Positions 54,515 through 63,565 of a stretch of 64,000 nucleotides of DNA are shown here, one piece after another (positions within the stretch are counted from its first letter, which is position 1; every line of letters starts with the position of its first letter). The stretch is from UBA6623 sp965248235 (GTDB lineage Bacteria; Acidobacteriota; Terriglobia; Bryobacterales; UBA6623). The notes beneath the pieces were generated by a model. That model was not told the DNA's origin. It did not search any database and saw only the letters and a list, made by a program, of their open reading frames with translations. The position numbers were made by a program, and so were the translations under genes. Location of the stretch: positions 1,426,001 to 1,490,000 of the forward strand of contig CBDFIU010000005.1 in NCBI GenBank assembly GCA_965248235.1, read 5' to 3'.

Positions 54515-56818
54515 GTGATCGGGCAAACCATTTCCCATTACAAGATCCTCGAAAAACTCGGGGAAGGCGGGATGGGAATTGTCTATAAAGCCGAGGATTT
54601 GCGCCTGCAACGGCTGGTCGCGCTCAAATTCCTTCCCGCCAAGGCGCTCGGCTCGGACGATGCCAAGGCGAGATTCTTTCGCGAAGCCCGCGCGGCGGCG
54701 GCGCTGAATCACCCCAATATTTGTACGGTTTACGAAATCGACGAGGTCGACGGGCAGACCTTCATCGCCATGGCCTATCTCGATGGCCGCGAGCTGACGG
54801 CGGTGATTGGAGAAGGGCCGCTCGACGTTGAGCGATTGATCGATTTCGGGATACAAATGGCCGAGGGGCTCGACGAAGCTCACAGCAACGGCACGGTCCA
54901 TCGCGACATCAAACCGGCCAATGTCATGGTCACCACCAAGAGCCGCCCGGTTGTTATGGATTTCGGATTGGCGCAACTGACTTCAGCGGCCTCGAAGCTG
55001 ACCCGTGAGGGCACAACCGTCGGTACCTCGGCCTACATGTCGCCCGAACAGACGCTGGGCGATAAGACCGACCATCGCACCGATATCTGGGCCCTCGGCG
55101 TGGTGCTCTATGAGATGGCGACCGGGCGGCTGCCCTTCGAAGGCCTTTACGAGTAGGCGATTCTCTACTCGATACTCCACGAGCAGCCCGACGCGATCAC
55201 GGGCTTGCGCACGGGGATCCCGGTCGAGCTCGAGCGCATCGTCAACAAGTGCCTGGCGAAGAAGGCCGAGGAGCGCTATGAGACCACCGGGCACCTCGCG
55301 GCCGACTTGCGGGGTCTGCGCCAAAGCGGCGAGTCCCGCCCGGCGCGGCGGTCTTCCTCGGCGGTGCAAGAGGTTCGCCCGTCGATCGTGATCCTGCCGT
55401 TTCAAAACCGCGGGCGCGACGAGGAGGACGAATACTTCTCGGACGGCGTCACCGAGGACGTGATCACGGCGCTCGGCAAACTCAAGGGACTGCGCGTGAT
55501 TCCCCGTGCCTCCGCGTTTCACTTCAAGGGCAAGCGACCGCAACTGCACGAAATCGTCGAGGCTCTCCATGTCGGCCACGTCTTGGAAGGCAGCATCCGG
55601 CGGGCAGGCGATCGCGTGCGGATTACCGTCGAACTCGTCGACGCCGTTGAAGGCGATCAAATTTGGACCGAGCGTTATGACCGCGTTCTGGAAGACATCT
55701 TCGACGTCCAGGACGAGATCGCTCAGGCGATCGCGAGTCAGCTCAAGATCGAGCTGATCAGCAAGCAACGGCTAGTCGAGAAACCAACGTTCAACGAGGA
55801 GGCTTACCAACTCTACCTAAGGGGCAGGCACCTGATTTACCGCTTGACGGGAGAGAGTATACAGAAGGGTCTAGAGCTTCTGGGGCGCGCTCGCCAACTC
55901 GATCCGGCCTTTGGGCAAGCGTACGCCGTGGAGTCCCTCGGATATCTCGCTCTCACGGTACTGGGTTGGACAGCCTCCGACGAGGCGTTGAAGCAAGGAA
56001 AGTCCATGGCCGTCAAAGCGATCGAGATCGACGACAGCCTGGCCGAGGCGCATTCGTTTTACGGTATGGCAGTGATGTTTGCCGATTGGGACTGGCCCAA
56101 GGCGGAGGCCGCCGTACGCCGAGCGGTGGCGTTGAACCCGGAAAGCCCAGACACCCGGTCCTGGTTAGCCGAACTGTTGATTCCGATGGGCCGCCTTGAC
56201 GAAGCGCTGGCCGAGGCGCTCAAGGCATGCGAACTCGACCCCCTATCGGTGGAAGCGAATCGCAAGGTGGCGATGTGTCAGCTTCATTCGCGTGACTACG
56301 AAGCTTGCATCCAGAACTGCCGGCGGGTTTTGGATCTCGACGCGCAGCATACGCTTTCCTACGGGTATCTCGGCCTCGCCCAATGCTTTGCCGGGAGCGT
56401 TGACGACGCGTTGGAGACGCTGCGAAAGGCATGTGACTCGCCGGCCTACGATCCTTTGTCGCATGCCTGGTTCGGTTATGTTCTCGGTCGAGCGGGAAGA
56501 CACGATGAAGCGCGCAAGATTCTCGCGGGGTTGCGGGCGCGCGGGGAGAAAGGCCTTCCATCTTCTTGGCTCATTGCACATCGGTCGAGGATGTTTTATC
56601 CGAATCCACCCATTCTGTTACCTCCGCGCACAACCCGAGCCGAGCCGCCTCGCGGCGCGGTCACATTGCGCGGAGGAAGACCGCGCCGCGAGGCGGCTCG
56701 GGTGGCCGGCAGACTCATCAGGGCGTGTGTTTTCTCCGTCGCGCAAGCTCACAGGTTCGGGAGACACGAACCGATGAATCGGTTCGCGGCAAGCGTGGAC
56801 GCTCACGCCACATCCTGA
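54515..56818 (+). pseudogene. Ser/Thr protein kinase with TolB-like and TPR domains, interrupted by an amber codon
   Basis: GTG start 54515. Kinase N-lobe and most of the C-lobe are present (GEGGMGIVYKA 16-26, K38, HRDIKPAN, MDFGLAQ, SPEQTLGDKTDHRTDIW). Codon 214, TAG at 55154-55156, stops the frame after PFEGLYE. The same frame continues with AILYSILHEQPDAITGLRTG, exactly the family sequence, so a CAG to TAG change is likely. The second part holds a TolB-like domain (IVILPFQNRG, EYFSDGVTEDVITAL, VGHVLEGSIRRAG) and TPRs (about codons 430-670). Homology ends near GEKGLPSSWLIA (56575); the last ~80 codons to 56818 are unlike the family and run through an inverted repeat. Either a pseudogene or dependent on readthrough. 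Confidence 0.85.
56640..56701. repeat. Perfect 23-bp GC-rich inverted repeat (hairpin)
   Basis: Arms 56640-56662 (CCGAGCCGCCTCGCGGCGCG...) and 56679-56701 are exact reverse complements with a 16-nt loop. A 10-bp pair (CCTCCGCGCA at 56621, TGCGCGGAGG at 56667) overlaps it, allowing an alternative fold. A further palindrome CGAACCGAT-GA-ATCGGTTCG lies at 56768-56787. Located at the degenerate 3' end of the kinase-TPR gene. Confidence 0.85.
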
Positions 56819-56853
56819 GCTTCCGCGGCGAGGATAATTCCGCAGCCACACTC

Positions 56854-56897
56854 TTGACAGCGCGCACGACGCAGGCTTTACTTAACTAAATGGTTAA
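56854..56897 (+). promoter_or_regulatory. Predicted promoter and ArsR operator overlapping the arsR-type start codon
   Basis: TTGACA at 56854-56859, 17-bp spacer, TTTACT at 56877-56882. An inverted repeat TTAAC-6-GTTAA (56882-56886 and 56893-56897) spans the ATG at 56890, a good size for a small ArsR dimer site. Transcription would start about 7 bases after the -10, almost at the ATG, and no Shine-Dalgarno is visible, so a leaderless mRNA is predicted. Confidence 0.6.
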
Positions 56898-57351
56898 ACA
56901 TAACCCCTCCTCGATCGATGCCGCGTTCGCGGCTCTGGCGGATCCGATTCGCCGCGGCATCGTCGAGCGGCTGGCGCGGGGAGAAGCCGCCGTCGGCGAG
57001 TTGGCCGCGCCGTTCGCGGTTTCGGCGCCCGCGATCTCGCGGCATCTGCGCGTGCTCGAACACGCCGGTCTGCTGACACGGACCAAACGCGGGCGGGTGC
57101 ATCACTGCCGCCTGAACCCGCGTCCCATGGCGGACGCCGCCGAGTGGATCGCCGACTGCCGCCGCTTCTGGAAGGGGCAGTTCGATTCGCTCGAGAAGTT
57201 TCTCAACGAACAAGACAATCCAACAGCATCCAAGGAGCAGAACACATGGCCACCCCAAGCCCGAGTCTCGACACCACGCTCGAAATCAAGCGCACCCTCC
57301 AAGCGCCGCGCGAAAAAGTCTTCGAAGCCTGGACGGACCCCGAAAAGTTGA
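56890..57351 (+). CDS. ArsR-family HTH transcriptional regulator
   Basis: 153 residues. Winged helix at about 8-95: FAALADPIRRGIVERLARGEAAVGELAAPFAVSAPAISRHLRVLEHAGLLTRTKRGRVHHCRLNP. No metal-binding CVCD motif, so it belongs to the ArsR group that is paired with AHSA1/SRPBCC genes rather than metals. The reading frame overlaps the downstream gene by 106 bases; the last ~35 codons (from about NTWPPQARV) are the neighbour read out of frame and rich in Ser/Lys/Arg, so the original stop has probably been lost. Likely autoregulated through the palindrome at its start codon. Confidence 0.85.
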   Translation: MVKHNPSSIDAAFAALADPIRRGIVERLARGEAAVGELAAPFAVSAPAISRHLRVLEHAGLLTRTKRGRVHHCRLNPRPMADAAEWIADCRRFWKGQFDSLEKFLNEQDNPTASKEQNTWPPQARVSTPRSKSSAPSKRRAKKSSKPGRTPKS

Positions 57352-57689
57352 ATCGCTGGTTCGCGCCGAGCGACGAGTATGAGGTCAGCGCCGAATGCGA
57401 TCCTCGTCCCGGAGGCAGCTACCGCATTCAGATGACCCACAAGGACGGCAATGTGCATACCGTCGTAGGGGAATACCGCGAGGTGAGCCCGCCCGAGAAG
57501 CTCGTCTTCACCTGGTCATGGGAAGACGGCACCGTCCAAGGGTCGCTGGTGGCGGTGGATTTCCGCGATGTGGACGGGGCGACCGAAATTACCCTGACGC
57601 ACAGCGGGTTCCCGAGTGCCGAATGGCGCGACAAGCACAACGAAGGCTGGAACGGCTGCCTGTCGCGGCTGGAAGCGCTGTCGGGTTAG
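57246..57689 (+). CDS. SRPBCC/AHSA1 domain protein
   Basis: 147 residues from ATG 57246, preceded by AAGGAG. AHSA1-like helix-grip fold: LEIKRTLQAPREKVFEAWTDPEKLNRWFAPS, then CDPRPGGSYRIQM, GEYREVSPPEKLVFTWSW, and ending GWNGCLSRLEAL. Binds a hydrophobic ligand or acts as an Aha1-like partner; function of this class is mostly unknown. It forms the frequent two-gene unit with the ArsR regulator, overlapping it by 106 bases. Confidence 0.88.
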   Translation: MATPSPSLDTTLEIKRTLQAPREKVFEAWTDPEKLNRWFAPSDEYEVSAECDPRPGGSYRIQMTHKDGNVHTVVGEYREVSPPEKLVFTWSWEDGTVQGSLVAVDFRDVDGATEITLTHSGFPSAEWRDKHNEGWNGCLSRLEALSG

Positions 57690-57695
57690 CCGGGC

Positions 57696-58424
57696 TTATT
57701 CCGCTCGCGTGACGGACTTGATGACGACGGCGATTTCCGGGACGTTCTGGTGTCCGCTCTTGGTGGTCGTCTTGACCTTGGCGATTTCGTCGATCACGTC
57801 CAGTCCTTCGGTCACCTTGCCGAAAACGCAGTAGCCCCAGCCGTCTTGCGCTTGGTCCCTATCCAAGAACCCGCTGGTGGCGTGGTTGACGAAGAACTGC
57901 GCGGTGGCGCTGTGGGGGGCGGATGTGCGAGCCATGGCTACGGTCCCGCGCTCGTTTTTCAGGCCGTTGGCTGACTCGTTTTGAATCATGCCGCGAGTGG
58001 CCTTTTGGCTCATGCTAGGGCTGAAGCCGCCGCCTTGGATCATGAATCCGGGTATGACGCGATGGAAGATCGTGCCGTCGAAGAATTTATCGTCGACATA
58101 ATCCAGGAAGTTCTTAACGGTTTCGGGTGCTTTTTCAGCATCGAGCTCGATCTTGATCGTCCCTTTGCTGGTTTCCATGATGACCACGGGCTTGGTGTCC
58201 TCGACTTTCGGTTTGGGTTTCGGCTTGGGAGCGGGCGGCTCCGGTTTCAGTTCGGGCGGCTTGAGTTCCGCTGTCTCGACGGGTTCTTCAGCCGGTTCAG
58301 GCGGCGGAGGTTCTTTCACCTCGGCTGTTTCGGGTTCGGTTTCCGGCGGGGCCGACGATCCGCACCCGAGGGAAATCAACGCGACCGTCAGACCGAACAG
58401 CAGAGCGACCTTGGCGAATTTCAT
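57696..58424 (-). CDS. Cyclophilin-type peptidyl-prolyl isomerase lipoprotein
   Basis: 242 residues from ATG 58424, with AGGAG eight bases upstream. The lipoprotein signal ends ISLGC (C21). A Pro/Glu/Lys-rich linker (about 22-75; PPPPEP, KPKPKPK) spans the periplasm. The cyclophilin domain follows: KPVVIMETSKGTIKIELD, the catalytic FHRVIPGFMIQGGG (Arg in the motif), MARTSAPHSATAQFFVN, and VFGKVTEGLDVIDEI. Assists folding of envelope proteins, anchored to the outer membrane or held in the periplasm. Confidence 0.9.
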   Translation of the reverse strand: MKFAKVALLFGLTVALISLGCGSSAPPETEPETAEVKEPPPPEPAEEPVETAELKPPELKPEPPAPKPKPKPKVEDTKPVVIMETSKGTIKIELDAEKAPETVKNFLDYVDDKFFDGTIFHRVIPGFMIQGGGFSPSMSQKATRGMIQNESANGLKNERGTVAMARTSAPHSATAQFFVNHATSGFLDRDQAQDGWGYCVFGKVTEGLDVIDEIAKVKTTTKSGHQNVPEIAVVIKSVTRAE

Positions 58425-58666
58425 CAGTAGCTCCTGAATGAAGAGGACTCGGCCCCGCCGGGGCGTCGCGCTCCTCGCACGAGATTCTATAGTGTAGCAA
58501 TGCCTCTGCGTCCCTAAGACGCCGGTTACCTTGGCCCGCACGAGATAAATTTGGAAAGTCGCGTCGCGACGTGGCGCACGTCTCCAGGCGTGCCGTGTCG
58601 GCATTCGTGCCGACATGTCTTGCGTTTCACCACCGCGACTCGTCCGCTCTGGCCCGCAAGCACCCC

Positions 58667-60253
58667 ATGCCTCATCGCTACGACGTCATTTTCATCGGCG
58701 GCGGCCATAACGGTCTCGCCGCCGCCGCGCGGTTGGCCGGGGCGGGCTTGCGTGTGCTCGTGCTTGAGCGCCGCGAAATTGTCGGAGGCGCGGCCGTAAC
58801 CGAGGAAATTTTCCCGGGCTTCCGTGTCTCGACCGCGGCCTACCTAATCAGCCTGTTGCAACCAAAGGTCGTCGACGAACTCGATCTCCCATCTTTCGGC
58901 TACAAGGTCGACCCCAAGGATCCGTCATTTTTCTCGCTCTTCCCCGACGGCCGTACCTTGACGATGTGGTGGGACGAGGCGAAGACGCTCGCCGAGTTGG
59001 CGCGCTTCTCCGCGCGCGACGCCGAGGCCTACCCCGCCTACCGCCGCTTCGTTTCACGGCTCGCCGCGGTCGTCGAACCGATGCTGCTGAGCACGCCGCC
59101 GAACGTTCCCCCCCGCTCGCCGGGTGATGTGATCGAAACGTTGCGACTCGCCGGGCGACTGCGCGGGCTCGACCGGCGTCATCTCTCGGGATTGCTGAAA
59201 ATCATGGCCCAGAGCGCCGGGGAGTTCCTCGACGAATGGTTCGAATCGGACGAAATCAAGGCCACGCTCGCGACCGACGGGGTGATCGGCGCCAACGGCG
59301 GCCCGCTTTCGCCCGGCACCGCCTACGTCTTACTGCATCACGTGATGGGCGGCGTCGGGGGAGTCCCCGGGCTGTGGGGTTTCGTGCGCGGCGGCATGGG
59401 CGCGCTGACCGCGGCCATGGCGAGAGCCGCGAGGGCTCGCGGCGCCGAGATCCGTTGCGGGGCGGAGGTGCACCGAGTCGTCGTTCGCAACGGCCGGGCG
59501 CGGGGCGTGGCGCTTGCCTCGGGCGACGAATACGAGGCGCGCGCCGTGGTTTCGAACGCCGATCCGAAAAGGACCTTCTTGGGTTTGCTCGATCAGGGTG
59601 ATCTCGATCCCGCATTCCGGGCCGCGATCGAGCGCTATCGTTCCGAAGGCACGTCCCTCAAGATCAACTTGGCGCTTGACGGGCTGCCGGAGTTTCGCGC
59701 CGCGCCGGGGCCGGGTCCGCATCACGGCGCGACAATGCACATCTGTCCCTCGATCGAATACATGGAACGCGCCTGGGACGACGCCAAGTACGGACGACCC
59801 TCGCGCAACCCAATCATCGAGATGACCATCCCGACGGTCTACGACCCGTCGTTGGCGCCCGAGGGCAAGCACGTCATGGGGATTTTTCTGCAATACGCGC
59901 CCTATACCTTGCGAGAGGGCACATGGGACGACATTCGCGAATCCTACGCCGATCATGTGATCGACTTGATCGCCGAGTACGCGCCGAATCTTCCGTCGAT
60001 CATTCTTGATCGGCAAGTGCTCACTCCGCTCGATTTGGAACGCGTTTACGGGCTGACCGGCGGGAATATCTTTCACGGGGCGATGAGCCTCGATCAGCTC
60101 TTCGTCGCGAGGCCGTTGCTGGGGTGGGCGCGCTATCGAACGCCGGTTGAGAATCTTTATCTGTGCGGTGCCGGCGCTCACCCGGGAGGCGGCGTAATGG
60201 CCGCGGCCGGCTGGAACGCGGCGGGCGAGATTTTGCGCGATTTCAAGAAGTGA
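58667..60253 (+). CDS. FAD-dependent oxidoreductase of the phytoene desaturase / PYROXD2 type
   Basis: 528 residues from ATG 58667; 33 upstream codons are read-through. N-terminal Rossmann motif YDVIFIGGGHNGLAAAARLAGAGLRVLVLERREIVGGAA fits the GxGxxG...E dinucleotide fold. Conserved later blocks are GTAYVLLHHVMGGV, GGMGALTAAMARAARARGAEIR and C-terminal NLYLCGAGAHPGGGVMAAAGWNAAGEIL, the FAD-binding end of carotenoid-desaturase-like proteins. No other carotenoid gene is nearby, and PYROXD2-like homologues act on unknown substrates, so a pigment role is not assumed. Confidence 0.85.
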   Translation: MPHRYDVIFIGGGHNGLAAAARLAGAGLRVLVLERREIVGGAAVTEEIFPGFRVSTAAYLISLLQPKVVDELDLPSFGYKVDPKDPSFFSLFPDGRTLTMWWDEAKTLAELARFSARDAEAYPAYRRFVSRLAAVVEPMLLSTPPNVPPRSPGDVIETLRLAGRLRGLDRRHLSGLLKIMAQSAGEFLDEWFESDEIKATLATDGVIGANGGPLSPGTAYVLLHHVMGGVGGVPGLWGFVRGGMGALTAAMARAARARGAEIRCGAEVHRVVVRNGRARGVALASGDEYEARAVVSNADPKRTFLGLLDQGDLDPAFRAAIERYRSEGTSLKINLALDGLPEFRAAPGPGPHHGATMHICPSIEYMERAWDDAKYGRPSRNPIIEMTIPTVYDPSLAPEGKHVMGIFLQYAPYTLREGTWDDIRESYADHVIDLIAEYAPNLPSIILDRQVLTPLDLERVYGLTGGNIFHGAMSLDQLFVARPLLGWARYRTPVENLYLCGAGAHPGGGVMAAAGWNAAGEILRDFKK

Positions 60254-60360
60254 GGGGCCGACGGGGCGCCGACCCAAACCGAGCCGCGCCCCTGAGCTAC
60301 CGGGCTTGGGATCGCAAATAGGCCGGTTCTTGTAGGGCCGGGCCCCGATCGTTCGTCGAA

Positions 60361-61158
60361 CTAGTATTGGTCGAGGCCTTCGGTCAACTCCACGTAGACG
60401 CCCGCGGGATCGGTCAAGAACGCCTGGACGAGGCCCAACTCGGGGATCTCGCGGTAGGGAATGTCGAACTTGATTCCCTTTGCCTCCAGGTTTTCGCAAA
60501 AGGCTTCCAGGTCTTTCACCTCGAACCCAATGTGATCGAGAGAGCGCCCCTTGGTGCCGGGTCGAGGCTGCTTTGGGGTGTTGTAGGTGAGGTTGATGCC
60601 GGGCAGATTGGCGGCGTCGTGATGTCCGCGCTTACGCTTGAAGGCCGCGAAGGTGTCGACGTACCAGTCGAGCAGCTTCATGTGATCCATGCCGTAAAAG
60701 TGTAGGTGGTAGGCGCTGGCTTTGTGAGGCAGGTCGACGTCTTGCTGCAACTCGATCTTCACGCCGTCGGGTGCTTGGAGATAGGCGTTCGGGAAGCCCT
60801 CGGTGCCGGTGAATTCCGATTGCACTTCGTATCCGGCGGCGCGCCACGCGGCTAGGGCGTTTGCCAAGTTCGGAACTTTGAGCCCGAAGTGATCCATCGC
60901 CGTGCCCTCGGTGCCGCCCGTGGGTCCCTGTTGCCGGAACACAAGCAACGTTCCGGGAATCTTCACGCCCGTCAGGCCTTCGCGTTCGAGAGGCACGGCT
61001 CCGAAGTGCTCAATCCAGATTTTCTTGTGCTGCTCGACGTCCTGCACGTTCAAGTGCACATGCCCCATCGTGATGCCGGCTTCATTGGGCGGCAACAGCT
61101 GGGCGGCGGCGGCGGGCAGGAACAACAGAGTCAAGGCGAGTATGGGAAGCAGTCTCAT
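60361..61158 (-). CDS. Secreted VOC (glyoxalase/bleomycin-resistance/dioxygenase) superfamily protein
   Basis: 265 residues. Sec signal (LLPILALTLLFLPAAAAQ). Two VOC modules of about 110 residues follow: the first from MGHVHLNVQDVEQHKKIWIEHFGAVP with metal-site His (GHVHLNV) and Glu (GVKIELQQ), the second from YHLHFYGMDHMKLLDWYVDTFAA to YVELTEGL. The arrangement gives one potential metal centre. Exported VOC proteins are numerous in Acidobacteriota; substrate unknown. Convergent with the oxidoreductase gene. Confidence 0.85.
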   Translation of the reverse strand: MRLLPILALTLLFLPAAAAQLLPPNEAGITMGHVHLNVQDVEQHKKIWIEHFGAVPLEREGLTGVKIPGTLLVFRQQGPTGGTEGTAMDHFGLKVPNLANALAAWRAAGYEVQSEFTGTEGFPNAYLQAPDGVKIELQQDVDLPHKASAYHLHFYGMDHMKLLDWYVDTFAAFKRKRGHHDAANLPGINLTYNTPKQPRPGTKGRSLDHIGFEVKDLEAFCENLEAKGIKFDIPYREIPELGLVQAFLTDPAGVYVELTEGLDQY

Positions 61159-61255
61159 GGTTTTTTCCGTCGGGCCTCAAGTGAAGCGGAGCCAACCGGC
61201 ACCGGCACAATATCGAGATTGTACCGCCTGACGAATGCTCTGTCGTCGAGTCGCC

Positions 61256-62092
61256 CTAACTCGACAAGATTCGCACGGACTTGAACTTGCGAACCTGCTC
61301 GGTAATCGCGATTTCGGTCGGCAACCTCTCCATGCTGCTGGCGCCGAAGAATCCGACCACTCCCTTCGTTTGCTCCAACACGTATTGCGCGTCTTCGGGC
61401 TCGCTGATCGGGCCGCCGTGACAGATGACCAATACGTCCTCCCGCTCGGCCTTGGCGGCGTCGTGGATTTCCTGAACGGCAAGCGCCGCTTGCCGGAGAG
61501 TCTTCGCCGTCTTGGCGCCTATGCTTCCCTTGGTCGTCAATCCCATATGGGCCACGATCACGTCGGCCCCGGCCGAAGTCATCGCTTTCGCCTCTGCCCG
61601 GTTGAACACGTACGGAGTGGTCAGCAGGTCGAGTTCGTGCGCGAGCGCGATCATCTCGACTTCTTTTTCGTAGCTCATCCCGGTCTCTTCGAGGTTTTGG
61701 CGAAACAGACCGTCAATGAGCCCCACGGTCGGGAAGTTCTGCACACCCGAGAACCCCAACGACCGCAAGTCTCGCAGGAACACATGCATCAGACGAAACG
61801 GATCCGTGCCGCAAACTCCGGCCAGGACCGGCGTGTCGCGCACCACGGGAAGAACTTCTTTCGCCATATCGACGACGATGGCGTTGGCGTCGCCGTAGGG
61901 CAGCAGTCCCGACAAGGAACCGCGGCCCGCCATGCGAAAGCGCCCCGAGTTGTAGATCACGATCAGATCGGCGCCGCCCGCCTCGGCGCACTTAGCCGAG
62001 AGGCCGGTCCCCGCTCCGGCTCCTATGATCGGCTCGTCCATCTCGATCCGGTCGTTGAAATGAGACAAAATCTCCGCTCTGGAACGGCTCAT
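61256..62092 (-). CDS. PEP-hydrolase/TIM-barrel family protein, C-terminal half of a Tm-1-like pair
   Basis: 278 residues. Matches the PF09370 TIM-barrel family: MDEPIIGAGAGTGLSAKCAEAGGADLIVIYNSGRFRMAGRGSLSGLLPYGDANAI, then VLAGVCGTDPFRLM, SAGADVIVAHMGLTT and CHGGPISEPEDAQYVL. In the plant resistance protein Tm-1 this domain is fused after a UPF0261 domain. Here the two are separate genes joined by a 4-base ATGA overlap (62089-62092), so they are translationally coupled. Enzymatic role not known in bacteria. Confidence 0.85.
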   Translation of the reverse strand: MSRSRAEILSHFNDRIEMDEPIIGAGAGTGLSAKCAEAGGADLIVIYNSGRFRMAGRGSLSGLLPYGDANAIVVDMAKEVLPVVRDTPVLAGVCGTDPFRLMHVFLRDLRSLGFSGVQNFPTVGLIDGLFRQNLEETGMSYEKEVEMIALAHELDLLTTPYVFNRAEAKAMTSAGADVIVAHMGLTTKGSIGAKTAKTLRQAALAVQEIHDAAKAEREDVLVICHGGPISEPEDAQYVLEQTKGVVGFFGASSMERLPTEIAITEQVRKFKSVRILSS

Positions 62093-63306
62093 TGCTTGTT
62101 GGTCCCCATCATTTCCATCAATCCCTCGGCCATCGCCCGGGCAAAGGCGCCGTCATTGATGTCGGCGTCGATTTCGTACACCGAGATGTCGCTTCGCAAC
62201 CGAGCTTTGATGGCATCGAACAACGCCTTATCCGCTTCCGGTGAGTGGAACGGCCCTCCCGGCGCGGAGATCACCGAGATTCCACCTAACGGCAGATAAA
62301 CCGCGACCGGACCCCGCGAAAGATTCAGTTTCTCCGCGAAGATGCGCCCCAACTCCTGGTTCTCTACCGCTGTTGTCCGCATCAGTGTGACGCTTGGATT
62401 GTGACGATAGAACAGCCGCTCCTTGAATTTCTCGGGGACGGTCTCGGGCGCCCAGAAGTTGACCATGTCGAGACAACCGGGTGCAACTACCGCGGGGGTT
62501 CCACTGCGAGCCGCCGCTTCCAAGCGCTTGTCCCCCGCGGAAAGCACCCCGCCGACCAGTTCATCCGCCCATTCGGTTGTGGTCACGTCAAGTACGCCGT
62601 TGGCGAGTCGCGCTTCGATGAGGCTTTCCATCGCTCGCCCGCCCGCCCCCGTGGCATGAAAGACCAGGACCTCGTATCCGACCTTCTCGAAGACCGCCCG
62701 CGCGGATTCCACACACGCTGTCGTGTTGCCGAACATCGATGCACAGACGATCGGTTTGTCGTCTGCCTCCGGCACCTTCGCTTCGAGCATCCCACAGACG
62801 GCGCCGGCGGCTTGGGCAAAGACCTGCCGGCTGATTCGGTTCAGACCGCTGATATCAACGACGGCCGGAATCATCACGATGTCCTTGACTCCGACGAACT
62901 GCCCCACGTCACCCGCGGCCAGAGTCGAGATCATCACTTTCGGCACGCCCAATGGGAGAGCCCGCATCGCCGCCGAGGCGATCGTCGTCCCCGCGCTGCC
63001 GCCCATGCCGATGACTGCTTGGATGCGCCCCCGATCGTGGAAGCGCTTGGCCAACTCCTCCGCGCCACGAGTCATCGCCGCGACGGCCAATCCGCGGTCG
63101 CCCCGTGCACCAAGAGCCGCCACATCTTCCTGTGCCGCGGCGGCGACCTCGGACCGAAGTACATCGGGCACAAAGGGAGCCTCCCCCAGTATTCCCACGT
63201 CCATCACCACGACGGAGTTGCCTCGCCGTTCAATCTGTTCCTTGAGAAAGGCGGTTTCGGCGCCTTTGGTGTCGAGAGTGCCGACGATGAGGACTGTGAA
63301 GCTCAT
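62089..63306 (-). CDS. Tm-1-like ATP-binding (UPF0261) protein
   Basis: 405 residues. UPF0261/Tm-1-N signatures: VLIVGTLDTKGAETAFLKEQIERRGNSVVVMDVG, VIGMGGSAGTTIASAAMRALPLGVPKVMISTLA, LVFHATGAGGRAMESLIE and VVAPGCLDMVNFW. Structures of the family show an ATP-binding Rossmann-like fold. Located directly upstream of the TIM-barrel gene, overlapping it by 4 bases. In plants the fused protein binds a viral replicase; the bacterial role is unknown. Confidence 0.87.
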   Translation of the reverse strand: MSFTVLIVGTLDTKGAETAFLKEQIERRGNSVVVMDVGILGEAPFVPDVLRSEVAAAAQEDVAALGARGDRGLAVAAMTRGAEELAKRFHDRGRIQAVIGMGGSAGTTIASAAMRALPLGVPKVMISTLAAGDVGQFVGVKDIVMIPAVVDISGLNRISRQVFAQAAGAVCGMLEAKVPEADDKPIVCASMFGNTTACVESARAVFEKVGYEVLVFHATGAGGRAMESLIEARLANGVLDVTTTEWADELVGGVLSAGDKRLEAAARSGTPAVVAPGCLDMVNFWAPETVPEKFKERLFYRHNPSVTLMRTTAVENQELGRIFAEKLNLSRGPVAVYLPLGGISVISAPGGPFHSPEADKALFDAIKARLRSDISVYEIDADINDGAFARAMAEGLMEMMGTNKQ

Positions 63307-63565
63307 TGCACGTACGTCGTTGATGCTTAAGAAATCACCAGGCGTTTGCTATCCACGCCAAGGTACCAGTTGTTGGTGAGGGTATCAAACGACCGGCGCG
63401 ATTGCCCTAGGTCAAGGGGCGGCCGTAAACCGTTCGATATCCGCGATCAGCTGGAGGACGTTTCCTAGTTGCGAGGAAGGCTCGATCCGCCGTGTGTGGT
63501 ATCAATAGTGACTTACCCGGCGGGCCGCCGCGCCCGACCTTAACGTCATTAGACCGGAGACTTAC

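Noticed and set aside
58571..58666. N-terminal extension of the phytoene-desaturase-like gene
   Set aside because: The family starts at the Rossmann strand YDVIFIGGG, and the extra codons have no signal-peptide or family character.
61235..62299. 354-residue plus-strand ORF
   Set aside because: Antisense to the coupled Tm-1-like genes.
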